Origin: Antedon mediterranea
Lineage: Eukaryota; Echinodermata; Crinoidea; Comatulida; Antedonidae
NCBI RefSeq assembly: GCF_964355755.1
Contig: NC_092674.1
Location: 25,012,001-25,076,000 of the forward strand
Reading direction: 5' to 3'
DNA length: 64,000 bases
Both the position numbers and the translations under genes were made by a program. Of this stretch, positions 12,301 through 22,259 are shown piece after piece. Positions within the stretch are counted from its first letter, which is position 1, and each line of letters opens with the position of its first letter. Under the pieces are notes generated by a model. It was given only the letters and a program-made list of their open reading frames with translations, made no database searches and had not been told where the DNA came from.

Positions 12301-12889
12301 ATCACAAGTGAGAACCAACGACACAACGGGGTTGATTTCACGCAGACGGAGGCAAACACGATTAATGGAAGGGCATTTTCTTACGTTGTGTAGGTTGCAT
12401 TACGTTGGATCACTAGTGGGGTTGTGGCTTGGTGGTTATGATGCTTGGCTACCACTCCAAGGGTCCTGGGTTCAAGTCCCGTCACATGTCAGAATTTTTT
12501 ATAAGGACCAAATTACAAGGACTTGTAATAAGACTTTGTTTATGTAGAGCATCTTGTGTATATGTTTGTCTTGTGAACCTCTGAGGGTCCCTAATGATCA
12601 GCAATTGCTGGATGGATCACCCTCAAGCTCAAATAATACATGTTTGTGACATGTTGGTGCATCTTTGTAAATGTTATTATCTTCTTCAACAGGTTTCAAA
12701 GCGCTAAGTCCACCTTTGACGGTAGTCCGCAAAACATTTGAAACGACGGAGAACCCAGATGACTTTCTACCTTCTGTTATGACCTGTGTCAACTACTTAA
12801 AGTTACCAGATTACTCAAATCAAGAATTGATGCAATTGAAGTTATCTGTGGCAGCCAAAGAAGGACAACAATCATTTCATTTGTCATAA
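342..12889 (+). CDS. TRIP12: E3 ubiquitin-protein ligase TRIP12 (HECT type), 3' 19 coding exons, 5' partial
   Basis: TRIP12 is a nuclear HECT ubiquitin ligase of the ubiquitin-fusion-degradation and N-degron routes. Exons: 342-547, 1256-1486, 1802-1911, 2503-2697, 3366-3560, 4352-4477, 4670-4720, 5044-5243, 5650-5777, 6757-6908, 7713-7855, 7972-8125, 8691-8904, 9181-9335, 9784-10113, 10600-10713, 11195-11289, 11723-11826, 12693-12889. They join in one open frame of 1032 residues ending in TAA. Hallmarks in order: [14 protein letters not shown] basic patch, [29 protein letters not shown], an acidic stretch (4670-4720), [31 protein letters not shown], then the HECT domain, ending EGQQSFHLS. The order and the C-terminus match vertebrate TRIP12. 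The N-terminal disordered region, ARM repeats and WWE domain must lie upstream of the window. Introns carry SINEs, MITEs and three large minisatellites. Identity is firm; individual splice sites are inferred from consensus and phase. Confidence 0.95.
553..950 (+). repeat. 43-bp minisatellite in TRIP12 intron, about 9 copies
   Basis: The unit contains GGTGGATCAAGGATTTTGAA followed by ATAGTGGGGACAGGGCCTTC. It starts right after a splice donor (548). Similar edges occur singly near 35485 and 58925, so the array probably grew from the end of a dispersed element. Confidence 0.9.
2090..2360 (+). repeat. Dispersed repeat family J, copy 2
   Basis: ATATTACCTATATTTAGTCA, CCAAAATTATGAAACACAGG, ATAGATCGATAATTATTAGA and GCACTTGGCCTTTAAGGTA match copies 1 and 3. 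Confidence 0.8.
2889..3255 (+). repeat. 19-bp minisatellite (CATCAAGTCCATCATCATT), about 19 copies
   Basis: It lies in the TRIP12 intron between 2697 and 3366. Because 19 is not a multiple of 3, translation cycles through three frames every 57 bp, and no stop arises; this explains the long His/Ser-rich open frame across it, which is not a gene. Confidence 0.93.
3664..3950 (+). mobile_element. tRNA-headed SINE family S1, full-length-looking copy
   Basis: The head has an A-box-like GTGTGGCGCAGTGTGTTGG and a B-box-like AGGTTCGTATCC. The body has TCTCCACCCAGGTGTATAAA and GGGTACCCAGTTAGATCTAG. The tail is GGGCGCTATATAAATCTGGT followed by an ATT run. Confidence 0.87.
4180..4310. mobile_element. 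MITE family A copy (TIR GTCTACACTATCAAAC)
   Basis: The body reads CTTTATGTGACAAAAAAATG, GATGTGCCCATATATGGACA, then CATATCACTACCATATTTTG and GATAGTGTAGATAGAGCTTAA. The near-palindromic layout and repeated copies mark a non-autonomous element. The left end is degraded. Confidence 0.85.
5430..5560 (+). repeat. Degenerate ~15-bp repeat (TTTCTGAAACACCTG)
   Basis: Short imperfect units of TTTCTGAAACACCTG type lie just upstream of the TRIP12 exon at 5650. Confidence 0.75.
6478..6626. mobile_element. MITE family A copy
   Basis: It ends with CTAGTTTGATAGTGTAGACA plus GAGCTT. It is flanked on both sides by a related GCAATGTGAA...CGACAACTGAGG stretch (about 6380-6460 and 6629-6700), so it sits inside or between copies of another repeat. 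Confidence 0.85.
6945..7620 (+). repeat. Minisatellite with ~30-bp subunits in TRIP12 intron
   Basis: Units alternate between GGTATGCAAGCCATGGCCTA and GGGGTATGAAAGCCATGTCC types joined by GCCTCTG, suggesting a higher-order repeat. It fills most of the intron between 6908 and 7713. Confidence 0.88.
8240..8575 (-). mobile_element. SINE family S2, minus strand, TRIP12 intron
   Basis: CTTTAAAGTACACACGAGCC, CAGATGTGTACACTGG and TTCTACCACCAGAAC match the inverse of 54030-54270. Confidence 0.82.
9518..9668 (+). pseudogene. Tandem duplicate of TRIP12 HECT exon 9181-9335, frameshifted
   Basis: This is a second copy of the preceding exon, about 335 bp downstream inside the next intron. The shared part differs at five positions by my alignment, four of them synonymous (one Val to Ala). 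One base is lost in the run after CCTCTAGGTA (AGAAACG becomes AAAACG), and the exon start is 3 bp shorter. If spliced in, the frame would shift and stop at CAC TAA near the exon end. About 40 bp of the following intron is also duplicated, including GTAAGCTGG. The first copy has a pyrimidine-rich acceptor (TTTCTTTCTAG); the second has only TTTATGGAG. It is probably a dead exon copy. A mutually exclusive exon with a sequence error is possible but less likely. Confidence 0.85.
10196..10440. repeat. LINE-tail-like repeat (family K), TRIP12 intron
   Basis: AGAATTTTATTTGTCCAAAA and GGAAATTCGTTTCAATT resemble 34525-34720 (AGAAATTTTATTTGTCCATA, GGAAATTCACTTTGC). Such ends are common at 3' tails of LINEs; the identity is inferred. 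Confidence 0.55.
10785..10975. mobile_element. Inverted-repeat element family I, copy 1 in TRIP12 intron
   Basis: CTCTTTCAATACCGGGCTCT at one end and GTCCGGTATTGGGATAGTTG at the other. The stretch AAAACCAGACTTTTCTTGAG recurs inverted near 19040. Confidence 0.75.
10985..11140. repeat. Family H element (CCTATTAAGGGGACAC type), TRIP12 intron
   Basis: CACTACAGCCAACTGCTCTA, then CTCTATTAAGGGGACACTTT and TTATTAGGGGCCTACTATAT. Other copies or relics: 11515-11675, 22975-23045, 26300-26600 (split by family A), 34925-35012, 59225-59330, 63220-63365. Confidence 0.75.
11515..11675. repeat. Family H element, TRIP12 intron
   Basis: ACACCCCTATTCAGGGGACA, GACACCCCTATTAGGGGAAA, TGTCTCCTTAATAGGGGGTC. Confidence 0.75.
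11854..11967. mobile_element. MITE family A copy, shortened
   Basis: AAGCTCCATCTACACTATAT at the left, GATAGTGTATACAGAGC at the right, with ATATCACTACCATATTTAGG inside. It starts about 27 bp after the TRIP12 splice donor at 11827. Confidence 0.8.
12030..12222 (+). mobile_element. SINE family S1, 5'-truncated copy
   Basis: TCTCCACCCAGGTGTACAAA, GCATTATTGGAGTATGTTTT, then GTTTTATAAATCCAGAATAT and an ATT run. Confidence 0.83.
12405..12645 (+). mobile_element. tRNA-headed SINE family S3, copy 1
   Basis: The head runs GTTGTGGCTTGGTGGTTATG to a B box CCTGGGTTCAAGTCCC. The body has AAGACTTTGTTTATGTAGAG, and the tail GCTGGATGGATCACCCTCAA. It lies just before the last TRIP12 exon. Confidence 0.85.
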
Positions 12890-12908
12890 CGTTGCCACTT
12901 ACCATTCA

Positions 12909-13119
12909 TCAACTACGTAAAGCTGCTAGATTGATAATCGATGCAAATAAAGTTGAAAGTGGCCGGCAAAGAAAGACAGAAATTATTTCATTTGTCATAA
13001 TTTTGCCACTGTAGCAATGTGATATATCAACTACTAAAGCTGCTAGATAGATAATCGATGCAAATAAAGTTGACAGTGGCCGGCAAAGAAAGACAGAAAT
13101 TATTTCATTTGTCATAATA
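12909..13119 (+). repeat. Two decayed copies of the TRIP12 stop-codon region in the 3' flank
   Basis: The end of the TRIP12 coding exon (from TCAACTACTTAAAG at 12789 to past the TAA at 12889) is repeated at about 12909-13015 and 13027-13119. The period is about 120 bp. All three units end in TTTCATTTGTCATAA. The two downstream copies resemble each other far more than the coding unit and contain in-frame stops, so they duplicated again after the first event. They probably lie in the 3' UTR. Confidence 0.85.
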
Positions 13120-13457
13120 ATCAAGCAATCATACTGTCCAGTGAACTTGGTGACATCAAGAACACTTTGTACGAAACAGATAATCTTTTGTTTCAGCAAA
13201 TTGGACAAGCAAGAGAAAAAATTTCTTTTGCCATTCTTTCATTACCTTATCATTATCGTATGAAATGGATTCAGATATTTTCATGTTTGAGTAAAGTGGA
13301 CAAGAGGACAATTTTCTTTTACAATTATCTTTCACTACATTGTCTACTAAAGAATCGCATTTAGGAAGAAACAAACTTGTTAATAGAGCAGTCAGTAGTA
13401 TACATTGGTTTATTTGTACACTGGAGTCACCAATAACTCCAGAATCCATGAATCGGA

Positions 13458-13463
13458 AATAAA
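13458..13463 (+). terminator. Candidate polyadenylation signal for TRIP12
   Basis: This is an AATAAA hexamer about 570 bp after the TRIP12 stop, followed by a second overlapping ATAAATA. The flank is AT-rich and has other hexamers further on (for example near 16497), so the true 3' end cannot be fixed from sequence. Confidence 0.25.
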
Positions 13464-15424
13464 TAAATATTGCTTCAATAACGTCTGGAAAAATGTTAAA
13501 TACTTGTAAAGGTTGAAGTACATCATCCCATTGTCGAATTGGAGATATTGGATATAAATGCTAAACAACTTTTACAGTGAGTGCATCCTAAAAAATTACT
13601 GTTCATCATGTTTCGGAAAATATGTACGTTTCTTTCCGGATGAATAGTTTCCTAATGGTCGTCAAGGTTACGCTGCTTACAAAGAGATCAGTGTTGAGTA
13701 TTCTTGTTACAATTATGGACTTAAACAATCCTTTATTGTTGATGTAAAAATCCGTTGTCAAGAATAATTGGAAAATGATCAAACTTATTTGAAGCGTTCA
13801 AGCAAGGCATTGCGAGCTCTTTTGATCTTTCAGAAGAATCCATTTAATGTATAACCAACAAACCACAGTGAATTTGTCATTATTGTGGAACATTTATTTT
13901 CAGCTAGATATCTGTTTGGCGTTCATGCACATAAGCGTGTTGTAAATACAGTGTAAAGCATTTTTTTCACATCGATCACATGAGTGAAACTTTGAGCAAG
14001 AGTAACTTTAAATTATCTCGGATATACGTAAAGTTAAAAAATGGCCGTCGTCTGTTCAACCATCCAATGTGATAAGTGGACAGTTTTGCATTTAACCAAT
14101 GAGAGAACATGGATTTAGAAATGCAATAATCTAACAAATTCCAGAATATTGATTTGTGTAGAGCATGCCTTTCAAAATACTTGCATTTAAGTGCTTAGAT
14201 TACTATAGGTTTAAACTTAGGGTAAGTTTTGTACATTTTAACCAAGCCTTCATTGGTGCTAAAACTACATTAACTGTTCTAAAATTCACTACTGTATGGT
14301 ATATAGAACGCTTTGAAATGATAATTGACAGCGAACAATATACATAATTTTTACTGTAAAGTTTTGTTTGATAAAGATTAAGTTGTATGATGTTAGCCGT
14401 ATTTAATCAAAATCTAAAAACTGTTCAGTTCTACAGTGTATTGCTATGTATATAGCATGTATAACTCGGCTATGTCAAACCAGATAAAACCAGTAAGGAA
14501 ACTGGCTAGTAAACGCTCTTTTTTAATTATAATTTTACAAAAATTGGACAAAAAACTTGATAGTAAATGCTCTTTTTAAATTATAGTTTAAAAAAATTGC
14601 CTTCAACTGAATAAAGAAATCATTACTCGGTGTAATGATATTAACGTTAGTGTACACATATCACTTAAGACATTTTAACATGTAATAAAACCTACTTAGC
14701 AATCTTATTAAAAATCTGTCAAACTTGTCTTCACCGAAATTTACTTTTAAATCTGGAATGTTTTGTATACATAATTTGCATATGTGCTGCATATGCCCTG
14801 CAGCAGGTGAAAGTAATACTAGAACTATACGGAAACCAAGTTGGTAAAACCTATTGTAATAAAATATGTCTCTGTATCCATAGTAAGTCTGTAACAAACA
14901 ATTATTACAATTTTATCTTAAGCCAAGCATATCAATTAAAACTTAATTCTAGCTGTTACGTTGATGTTTTATGACTGCATAAACAATTATCCTTTTCACA
15001 TGGTGTACCAAAAACTGGGAGGCTATACACACCAGACAAAATGCCAGTGTGGACACCCATAGTATGCAAGTTTTGCTAAGCAATATGAAGGGGATTAAGA
15101 ATATGGGGATACAAATGTGTCATTATTATATTAACCACTATGTATTCTAATAACTTCATACAAATGTTCTACCTGTTTGAATTTACTTTAAAATGTTTTT
15201 TAACTTTTTTACACAACTTTTTTCCTTGTTATTACAATTATGTATTACTTTTGTTATAACAAAATAACAATACACCATTTGAAATTTAAGAGTTTGTCAT
15301 CGAACATGTATAAACATTTAAATTCAACTTTAAAAAAAAATCATTTAAACATTATATAGATATATTCATAACTTTCTTTATCTGTAAAAAAAATTCACCT
15401 TTCATTAATCCAGAATCAACATGT

Positions 15425-15563
15425 AAAGCTCTGCCTACACTATGAAACTTTATGTAACAACAAAAATGTGATACTCATATGGACATAATGATGTCATAAC
15501 ACTACCATATTTGGTCACGTCACACTGTTTTTGTCAAACTTGTTTGATAGTGTTGACCGAGCA
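15425..15563. mobile_element. MITE family A copy
   Basis: Both terminal inverted repeats are visible (AAGCTCTGCCTACACTATGA and TTGATAGTGTTGACCGAGC). It lies between TRIP12 and the GPCR gene. Confidence 0.88.
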
Positions 15564-16597
15564 GCTATGTTATAATATACACTAAACCAGAATTGATTTA
15601 AATATTGTTAAGCTTAGATGTATGTACCTTCCTAGCATAAAATTGGTATCAACCCATCTCAAATTTAAGGTCAAATGTTGAAAATGTCAAAATGGAAATG
15701 TATACTTGTTGGATGGTTATAAGAAAAACAACTATTGTACAATGGTGGTCGGTATATGAAGTATATCAATTCTTTAAAAACGAAAATATATATTAGTAAT
15801 AATAAACAGCAGGTCGTCCAATAATTTGCTTAGTGCCAGTTTTGCAAAACACATATCATTTAGTTAGTGGTTACTATAGTACAATTCTAATGTATATAAT
15901 AACATGTTATTGCACATTTTTATATGTTTATGCATTGTAACCGTGAACAATATAAACAGAATATATACCTATCTAGACAATAATGTCACGAATACTAAAT
16001 GTTATACATTTCAGTATTATTGTTTAGGAATCTGTTAAAATTCCTTCACAATAATACTAAAAGGTATCACATTTAAGGATATTGAACCAATAACTGGTTT
16101 TTGTAGTTTGTTTAAAAAAACATGCATATAGTGCATCGTGTTTAGTAAATAACCAACATTTACTGTACAGGCCATTATTTTAGCATTATAATAACAAAAC
16201 CATTGTTGTACATAGACTGTCACTGCAAGAAAGTATATTTATTGTTAATATTGGCAAGTTTATTTCTTTAAAGTGGCAATTAGAATTAGCATTGATATTA
16301 AAAGAAGTGATTGTTGATCTTAAATAACAAAGGATTGTGTAACAGTAGGTTTGATGTATGAGGTTCTGTGGGTAAAGTTTTTTTTTGTTTACATTTTGTT
16401 GTAGACTGATGAACCTGTTATAATTAGTAGGCCAACAAGAAGTTACTTTGATTTACAAGTCTTTTGTTTTTGTTGTATATTGACATGCTTCAGTTGTTAA
16501 TAAAAATCTACCACGCCACAGCGGGAAAACATTCATATTGTGTCTGTTTCCATGTTATTGTTGTGTACTAAACAGTTCTGAAAACTCATTTCCTTAT

Positions 16598-16914
16598 TAA
16601 GATGTATTGTTCCTCAAAAAACATGAAAAATTAAGATTAATGAAATCAGACTTTGAATATGTTGTTTGTAGCTTTAATAAAATGAATCACTTCCGTTGAA
16701 AAAAACGAAAAAAAAAAAAGTTTTGCACTTATATAAAGACAAAATGAATGGTTAAATTCAACAAAAACCCATTGGCTGGCAGCCAATTTTACAGATTTGT
16801 CCAGGTAAATACATTTTTTTTCAATTCAATTTTTGGTCAAAGTGGATAACTATTATGTAGCATATTCAACAACAAATGTTTTAATTATTTTTTCAGGGGG
16901 ACAATACATCTTTA
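16598..16914. mobile_element. MITE family B copy (TIR AAGATGTATTGTCCC)
   Basis: It begins TTAAGATGTATTGTTCCTC and ends GGGGGACAATACATCTTTAA, an inverted pair. Between them are CATTGGCTGGCAGCCAATTT and TTGGTCAAAGTGGATAACTA, which recur in the other copies. Confidence 0.85.
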
Positions 16915-18387
16915 ACTAAATACAGTAATCAGTTTTTATCAAGCTAAATGGTATTAAAGTAACTTTGTTCTTTGACCTCAACATCATTCAAATTATTATT
17001 TTCAAAGGTTAAATGAACGAGTTTTGAAATTAGTACTTATGTTGTGTATTGAAAGTTGAACTCTGAATATTAATTATTATAAATCTTATAAACGGGTTTA
17101 AATATTTAAAGTCCTAACTGAAAAAAAGTCTATGTATTGGAAAACCTTTTGCTTTGCATTTCTATCTTTTTACTAATATTAAGTAAAAACAAAGTCTAGA
17201 AAGTAAAGTATTATTGCAGAAAAAAAATTTATATTAGCCTTTTATCCTTATATTTCTGATGTACCCCCTCTATAGATCGATACTGTTTCTGATGGGTGGT
17301 CTGCTACTGTAAAGGTCTTTGTTTACCATTAAAAAATATAATAATCAAAGTCAATTTATTTTCAATTGAAATAAATATAAATATAATTGTGTATTTTGAA
17401 ATAATACATTACAAATAACTTGTTTTTGTGTAGTTTTTATCTTAATGTTTCACTTTAAAATCGATTTAGTTTTTGACTTACAAATAAAAATTGTTTTGAA
17501 AATACATAGCTTTTAAGCAGAAAGTTGATAAATAGGACCTATACCGCCCTCTAGTTTACAGAATGAACGGAACAGCTTTGTTGCTCCAGAAGACCACACA
17601 CATGGCTGTGTTTACACTAGGGTGGTCTATCTTCATGTTCACAGTGAGTTCGGTCAGTCAGCACCAGCAGGTCAGCACTCAAAGAATGTGAAAAAGAAGG
17701 GAAATGTTGGTTGTAAAAGTAGGCAGATTATGCTGCCATAATACAATATACAATGCATTCTCGGGTTCAAAAGTATAAACAGAAGGTAATTTTGAAATAT
17801 ATTAATTATATTATAAATTGTCTTTTTCGACAAGAACAACGGGTCAGTCTTCCGGTTTTGAAACTTAGTAGACTAGTCTACTTTGTACTGTATAGGCAAG
17901 AAGGAGTGGAAGCTGACTGCAGTAGGGGATAGGATAGATGGGTAGTAGTGAAGGCAATATAGTCATTTCGTCCAAATTTGTTTGCATATGTCACTTTTTA
18001 TTTATAATTTGTTTCTCCACTATTAGTATTAACTATTAGCTTAATCAACTATTATTAGGCATGATTATGTGAATTAAAATTGATTTATTATTAGGTTTAG
18101 GATAGAAAGTTTTTGTTAAGTTGATTGTAAAACTATATGGTACCGTGGTGGTACAGTAAAACTACACTATACTATAGTCTATTAAGTATACAGTATTTTA
18201 AAAACTAATTTTATTTTTAAAAAGTTTGTAATTTAACATTTTTGTTTCTATTTGAATTGATATATTATATTTTTGTTAATAATAAGTCAATAAATGTTTA
18301 ATAATGTTTATATATTTTTAGAATTGAATTGAATAAAGTAATTCTTAAATTTACAGATTTGACAGAATTTAAAAAAAATAAGTTATC

Positions 18388-21131
18388 ATGGACACAACAT
18401 CAGAATCAAATAAAACTCTGTCATCTCAGAATGTTACCTCATCTACCATGGTTGCTATAGAAACATCAATCTTCATTCTTTTGCTAATTTGCATTTTAAC
18501 ACTGAACGCACTCCTGACATACACCCTCTATCGCAAATCTCGCCTCGAAACACCTAGTAACCGTTTCGTCTTCAGTCTGGCTTTGGCTAATGTTGTGTAC
18601 TGTATGTCTTTACCGTTTGACATCATCAGTTTTGTTATGGATGAGTGGTTGTTTGGCGTCATGTGGTGCAATATGACAGGGTTCATATCCATGTGTATTC
18701 TCACAGGAGGTATATTCACTGTGACATGCATCACTATCGATAGGTTTGTAATGTTTATTACTAGCATGCTTTGAAATAAAAAAACCTTTTGAGTATAAGT
18801 ATACCTCAACTCATACCCCAGTCCAACATTTTGCATAGAAATAGCTCCATTTTGTTGTGTTGAATAAAAAACAGAAATCATGTCTTACATACATTAGACT
18901 GTTAATGAGTGTATATTTGCATCCAATGTTTAGCTTATAGTTATACTGTACAGTGAGTCAACTCTGCCTCTGACACCTTTGAGCTGGCGTAATATATCTG
19001 GTTTTCCAGAATTTGGGACCTTTTGAACCCCGAGAAAAGTCTGGTTTTGGGAGAGTCCGGTATTGAAAGAATCAACTGTATTGACATTGGCAAAGCTCAT
19101 AAAATCTTCTTAAATTTCATACCATCATCTTCTAAGCAGCGACACAGATTTTTTACGCAGCTAAATTGTTGTTTGGTTTTAGCTGCTATTAGTAATATAT
19201 GTTAGTCTCATCCTAGGCTACAGTACATGCGCTTTCCTACAGATGATCGTTTAAAAAAAACACCCTGTTGTCGAATTTATTTCAAATGCATGTTTTTACA
19301 TAATTTCAATACAATGTATCTAAACTTGTAGTGTAACATACCAATTATATTTTACTTGAATAAAATATTACCAATAATTATATTCTTGTTTGTAGATATT
19401 ACGCGATTGTGAAACCAATGCTATATCCATTTAAGATAACAAGTAGACGGACAGTAGAACTCATATGTTTTGTTTGGGCTCTTGCCATTTTTATTACCAT
19501 TCCACCATTTTTCGGATGGTCACGTTTTGTCTTCCACAAATCAAAGCTCGGCTGTATGGTCGACTGGCGCCATCATCGTTCTTATGCAGTAGTTTACGGT
19601 ATTATTGGTGCTGTCATGCCGACAATAACAATTATAGTGTGCTATCATCATATTTTTAAAGCTGCTCGTCATTCAAATCGCCGTGTCAGCAATGGTCATA
19701 TTGTCGATACGAACTCACGTTCAAGAAGACGGTCACGTCGTTCGTCGCTCCTTGTTAGTATACGAATGAATTCTCCAACTAAAGCGCTACGGACAGTTTT
19801 AATAACATTAGTTTTAACTTTTATATTTTGGCTGCCATTTATACTTAGTGGTTTAATCGAGATCATGACTTTAGAAATGCCAGCGTTTATCCATCTAATT
19901 GCTATAATTCTTCTTTGTTGCTGGTTTCTTGCGCAACCGTGCATCTACGGTTTGTGGAATCGGACGATTAGAAGAGAGATAAAAGCGATGATTTGCGGTA
20001 CTTCGATATCGTTTGATGGGGATGATGAGCGAGTGTTCTTTCAGAGAAGGCAGTCCAGGGGGGCTAGCATAACAGGAAGTATTACAGATCTTAGTTATAC
20101 TGCGTTACTGCAGTCAAGAGCTGCTGCTGCTGGCGTGACAGTTATAAGTGGAAACAGTGTCCACCAATCAAGTAATGACTCAGGTCTGTATATACCGAAT
20201 AATAATTACTATTTAAAAATAAATGTTAATTTTTTGATAAACCAGTTGCCAAATACCTTCTACGTTACGGCTATTTTCAGTAGCCTTGGTCACGCATGAT
20301 TTTCTGTTAAAAAAGTTAGCGTTTAATTACTTTTAAATATCCATTTTTTTTAGAATAATTATTATCTATATCTATATTACTATGTTTAGATAGTATAATA
20401 AATTAAAGGAACATTTATAATAACTATTCAGCTCTAAATATCTGTACACCACACTCTAGTCTTAGCCCAACTATAATCAGAATACTATATGTATACTGTA
20501 TAATCATATGTTCAGTTCCGCTACTTCTAATGGAGGCTCTTCCTTCCTCCTATCCTACTATTCTTTCTCCAACAATATACCATGGAAAATCTGGAAGGTA
20601 TAACCTCAATAAATATGTTGAATGAACTAATAATACTGTAGTATTATTATTAGTATTTAGTGTAGACTACTTTCATTTTCTAGCATAACAATCGAAACCT
20701 TGATATTCTTAACCATACTGTTTGGGAACTTTATGGTGTCGCACAAACCTAACTTTTACTAGTGTTTATTGGCCATGCAAACATTTAAACAATATCCATA
20801 TACACACATTTTGTTTTGTTTTCACTAATATTTACTGTTACCATTTTCTGTGCGTTCAGGTGCCGTGTTAGCGTGTATACATGAAGCAGCAGACTCTGAT
20901 AAGTCGCTCAGCAACAGTTTAAACCTTAGTACTATCAATAAACCTACAAAACCTACTCATCATACACACAGCACAAACGGCAACGTAGAGTCTGAGAAAA
21001 AGGCATCCAATAAGAGAAGAACTCAAATTGTTCAAAAAGAAACGTGGCGACATCCGCCAAGGTCAAATGGAACAACGGTGGAAGATGAAGGTATCGAGGA
21101 GAATTTTGAAGTGGTAAAACTCGATGATTAA
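18388..21131 (+). CDS. Class A GPCR, GPR161-like orphan receptor (471 aa, three exons)
   Basis: Exons 18388-18743, 19396-20183 and 20860-21131 join in phase. The start is the ATG of MDTTSESNKT, giving an extracellular N-terminus with two N-glycosylation sequons (N8, N15) before TM1 (about 22-44). Seven membrane segments follow, with a C94-C172 disulfide pair and a DRYYAIVKPMLYP motif at 118-130 split by the first intron. TM6 has FIFWLP and TM7 has QPCIYGLWNRTIRRE. Features shared with vertebrate GPR161 are FVFSL-x-L-x-N in TM2 (Asn in place of the usual Asp 2.50), DRYYA with YP-x-KIT, PP-x-FGWS, IYGLWN-x-T-x-R-x-E, and a C-terminal SRxxSIxxxITDL-like stretch. GPR161 is a ciliary, cAMP-raising repressor of Hedgehog signalling. 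Reading through the second donor would give an alternative end at 20299. Orthology is likely but not proven; another GPR161-related receptor is the alternative. Confidence 0.8.
18945..19085. mobile_element. Family I copy 2 in GPCR intron 1
   Basis: Contains GGGACCTTTTGAACCCCGAG, AAAAGTCTGGTTTTGGGAGA and GTCCGGTATTGAAAGAATCA, the inverse of copy 1. Confidence 0.75.
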
Positions 21132-21358
21132 GTTGGTTAATGCTATACAGCTTTCGACTTGTTGCGATAACCAACGACCAAACTAAAGTATTACAAATTT
21201 CATGGCTGAAAAGATTGTTAAAATTTCAAAATGGAAGTGTTTACCTAAAATGTTCGTTGTGCGCACATGGGCTATTGGGACGTGATTCCTCACTCTTCAC
21301 ATAAACACAGTTCTAATGGTTTTCTACTGATTCAGCTTAAAACACTCAGGATACCTAC

Positions 21359-21432
21359 CTGTATAGATTGATAATATTTGGTAAATATCCATATTTATAT
21401 GGATATTTACCAAATATTATCAATCTATACAG
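21359..21432. repeat. Perfect palindrome, two 36-bp arms with a 2-nt spacer
   Basis: The left arm starts CTGTATAGATTG and ends AATATCCATAT; the right arm is its exact reverse complement, separated by TT. It lies about 230 bp after the GPCR stop codon, so it may fall in that 3' UTR and form a long RNA hairpin. I see no second copy in the window. It could be a young foldback element or a cloning or assembly foldback. Confidence 0.9.
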
Positions 21433-21528
21433 TAAGTAAGTAAATACTGATGTAGTGAAATGTATGTTTCCAAGTTTGAAAATGAATCATACACATTATC
21501 AAAAACAGACAAGCTTTTAAGCTCTGTC

Positions 21529-21650
21529 TACACAATCAAATTTTATGTGAAAAAAAATGTGATGTGCCCATAATATGGACTATGGACATGATGATGTCAT
21601 ATCACTACCATATTTGGGCACAAATTAACTAATTGGATAGTGTAGAGCTT
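21529..21650. mobile_element. MITE family A copy
   Basis: AAGCTCTGTCTACACAATCA at the left and GATAGTGTAGAGCTT at the right, with the standard interior. Confidence 0.88.
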
Positions 21651-22259
21651 TAGAGAAAAAAATATACTAACTTGAATTCAAATTTATTTACGATAGTTAC
21701 ACAGTTGTTAATGTAATGAAAGCGGAGAGCAGTGAACAACTCTAAAAAACACATTATTTTCTCACAATTTTGGAAAAACCTATGGTGCTTCTTTAACTCA
21801 TATATAATAGTTTAATACTAGCAGCAGTGTGAACAAAACTATTAAAAACACTATTTAAAAAATTGTACTTTTTTCTTAAAGTTCGAAGAAACTTATTGGT
21901 GCTTTAACTAATATTTTTATACTATTTTTATTTTGTATATAATATTTCCTTGATTTTTATATCTGCTATTTATAAGTCAAATATCAATGCCAAATTTTGT
22001 TAGTGAATAGTCAGTATTTTGATAAACAGTATTATATTTTAAATACTTTTACATTTGTAATACATGAAAATGTATCTTTAAATAATAGTAAGTAATTAGT
22101 AATAAAAAATGATTAATAGTGATTGTGTTTTTTTTAGTATTATTATTATTTATTCTGGCAAATGATACATTTTACAACAAACAAATTAAACAAATACGAC
22201 ACAAGAAGAAAATATAAAATCATAGTGACTAGCTGCCAGGAAAGCACAAAAGCAGACTA

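Larger units (their letters stand above)
8691..12886 (+). other. TRIP12: HECT catalytic domain of TRIP12 (seven exons)
   Basis: The C-terminal HECT domain is encoded by the exons from 8691 on. Visible signatures are [20 protein letters not shown] in the N-lobe, [65 protein letters not shown] and the C-lobe ending FHLS. The thioester cysteine is read as the TGT codon at 12785-12787, in the context [12 protein letters not shown], equivalent to the active-site Cys of HECT ligases. No catalytic residue looks missing, so the enzyme should be active. Confidence 0.9.
12890..18387. other. TRIP12 3' UTR and intergenic DNA up to the GPCR gene
   Basis: No further coding region is convincing here. Short open frames (for example 13167-13364, 14165-14347) lack similarity and splice context. 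The stretch holds the triplicated TRIP12 tail, a family-A MITE (15425-15563), a family-B MITE (16598-16914) and AT-rich DNA. The promoter and any 5' UTR exons of the GPCR gene should be in its last kilobases, but I could not place a start site. Confidence 0.5.

Noticed and set aside
12412-12480. Possible tRNA gene
   Set aside because: It has A- and B-box-like words, but no acceptor-stem pairing that I can see, and the sequence continues into a shared SINE body with a second copy at 41036.
20184-20299. Read-through end of the GPCR at 20299 instead of splicing to 20860
   Set aside because: A good donor at 20184 joins in phase to an exon that extends the hydrophilic tail, whereas the read-through residues look like intron. 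Kept only as a possible isoform.
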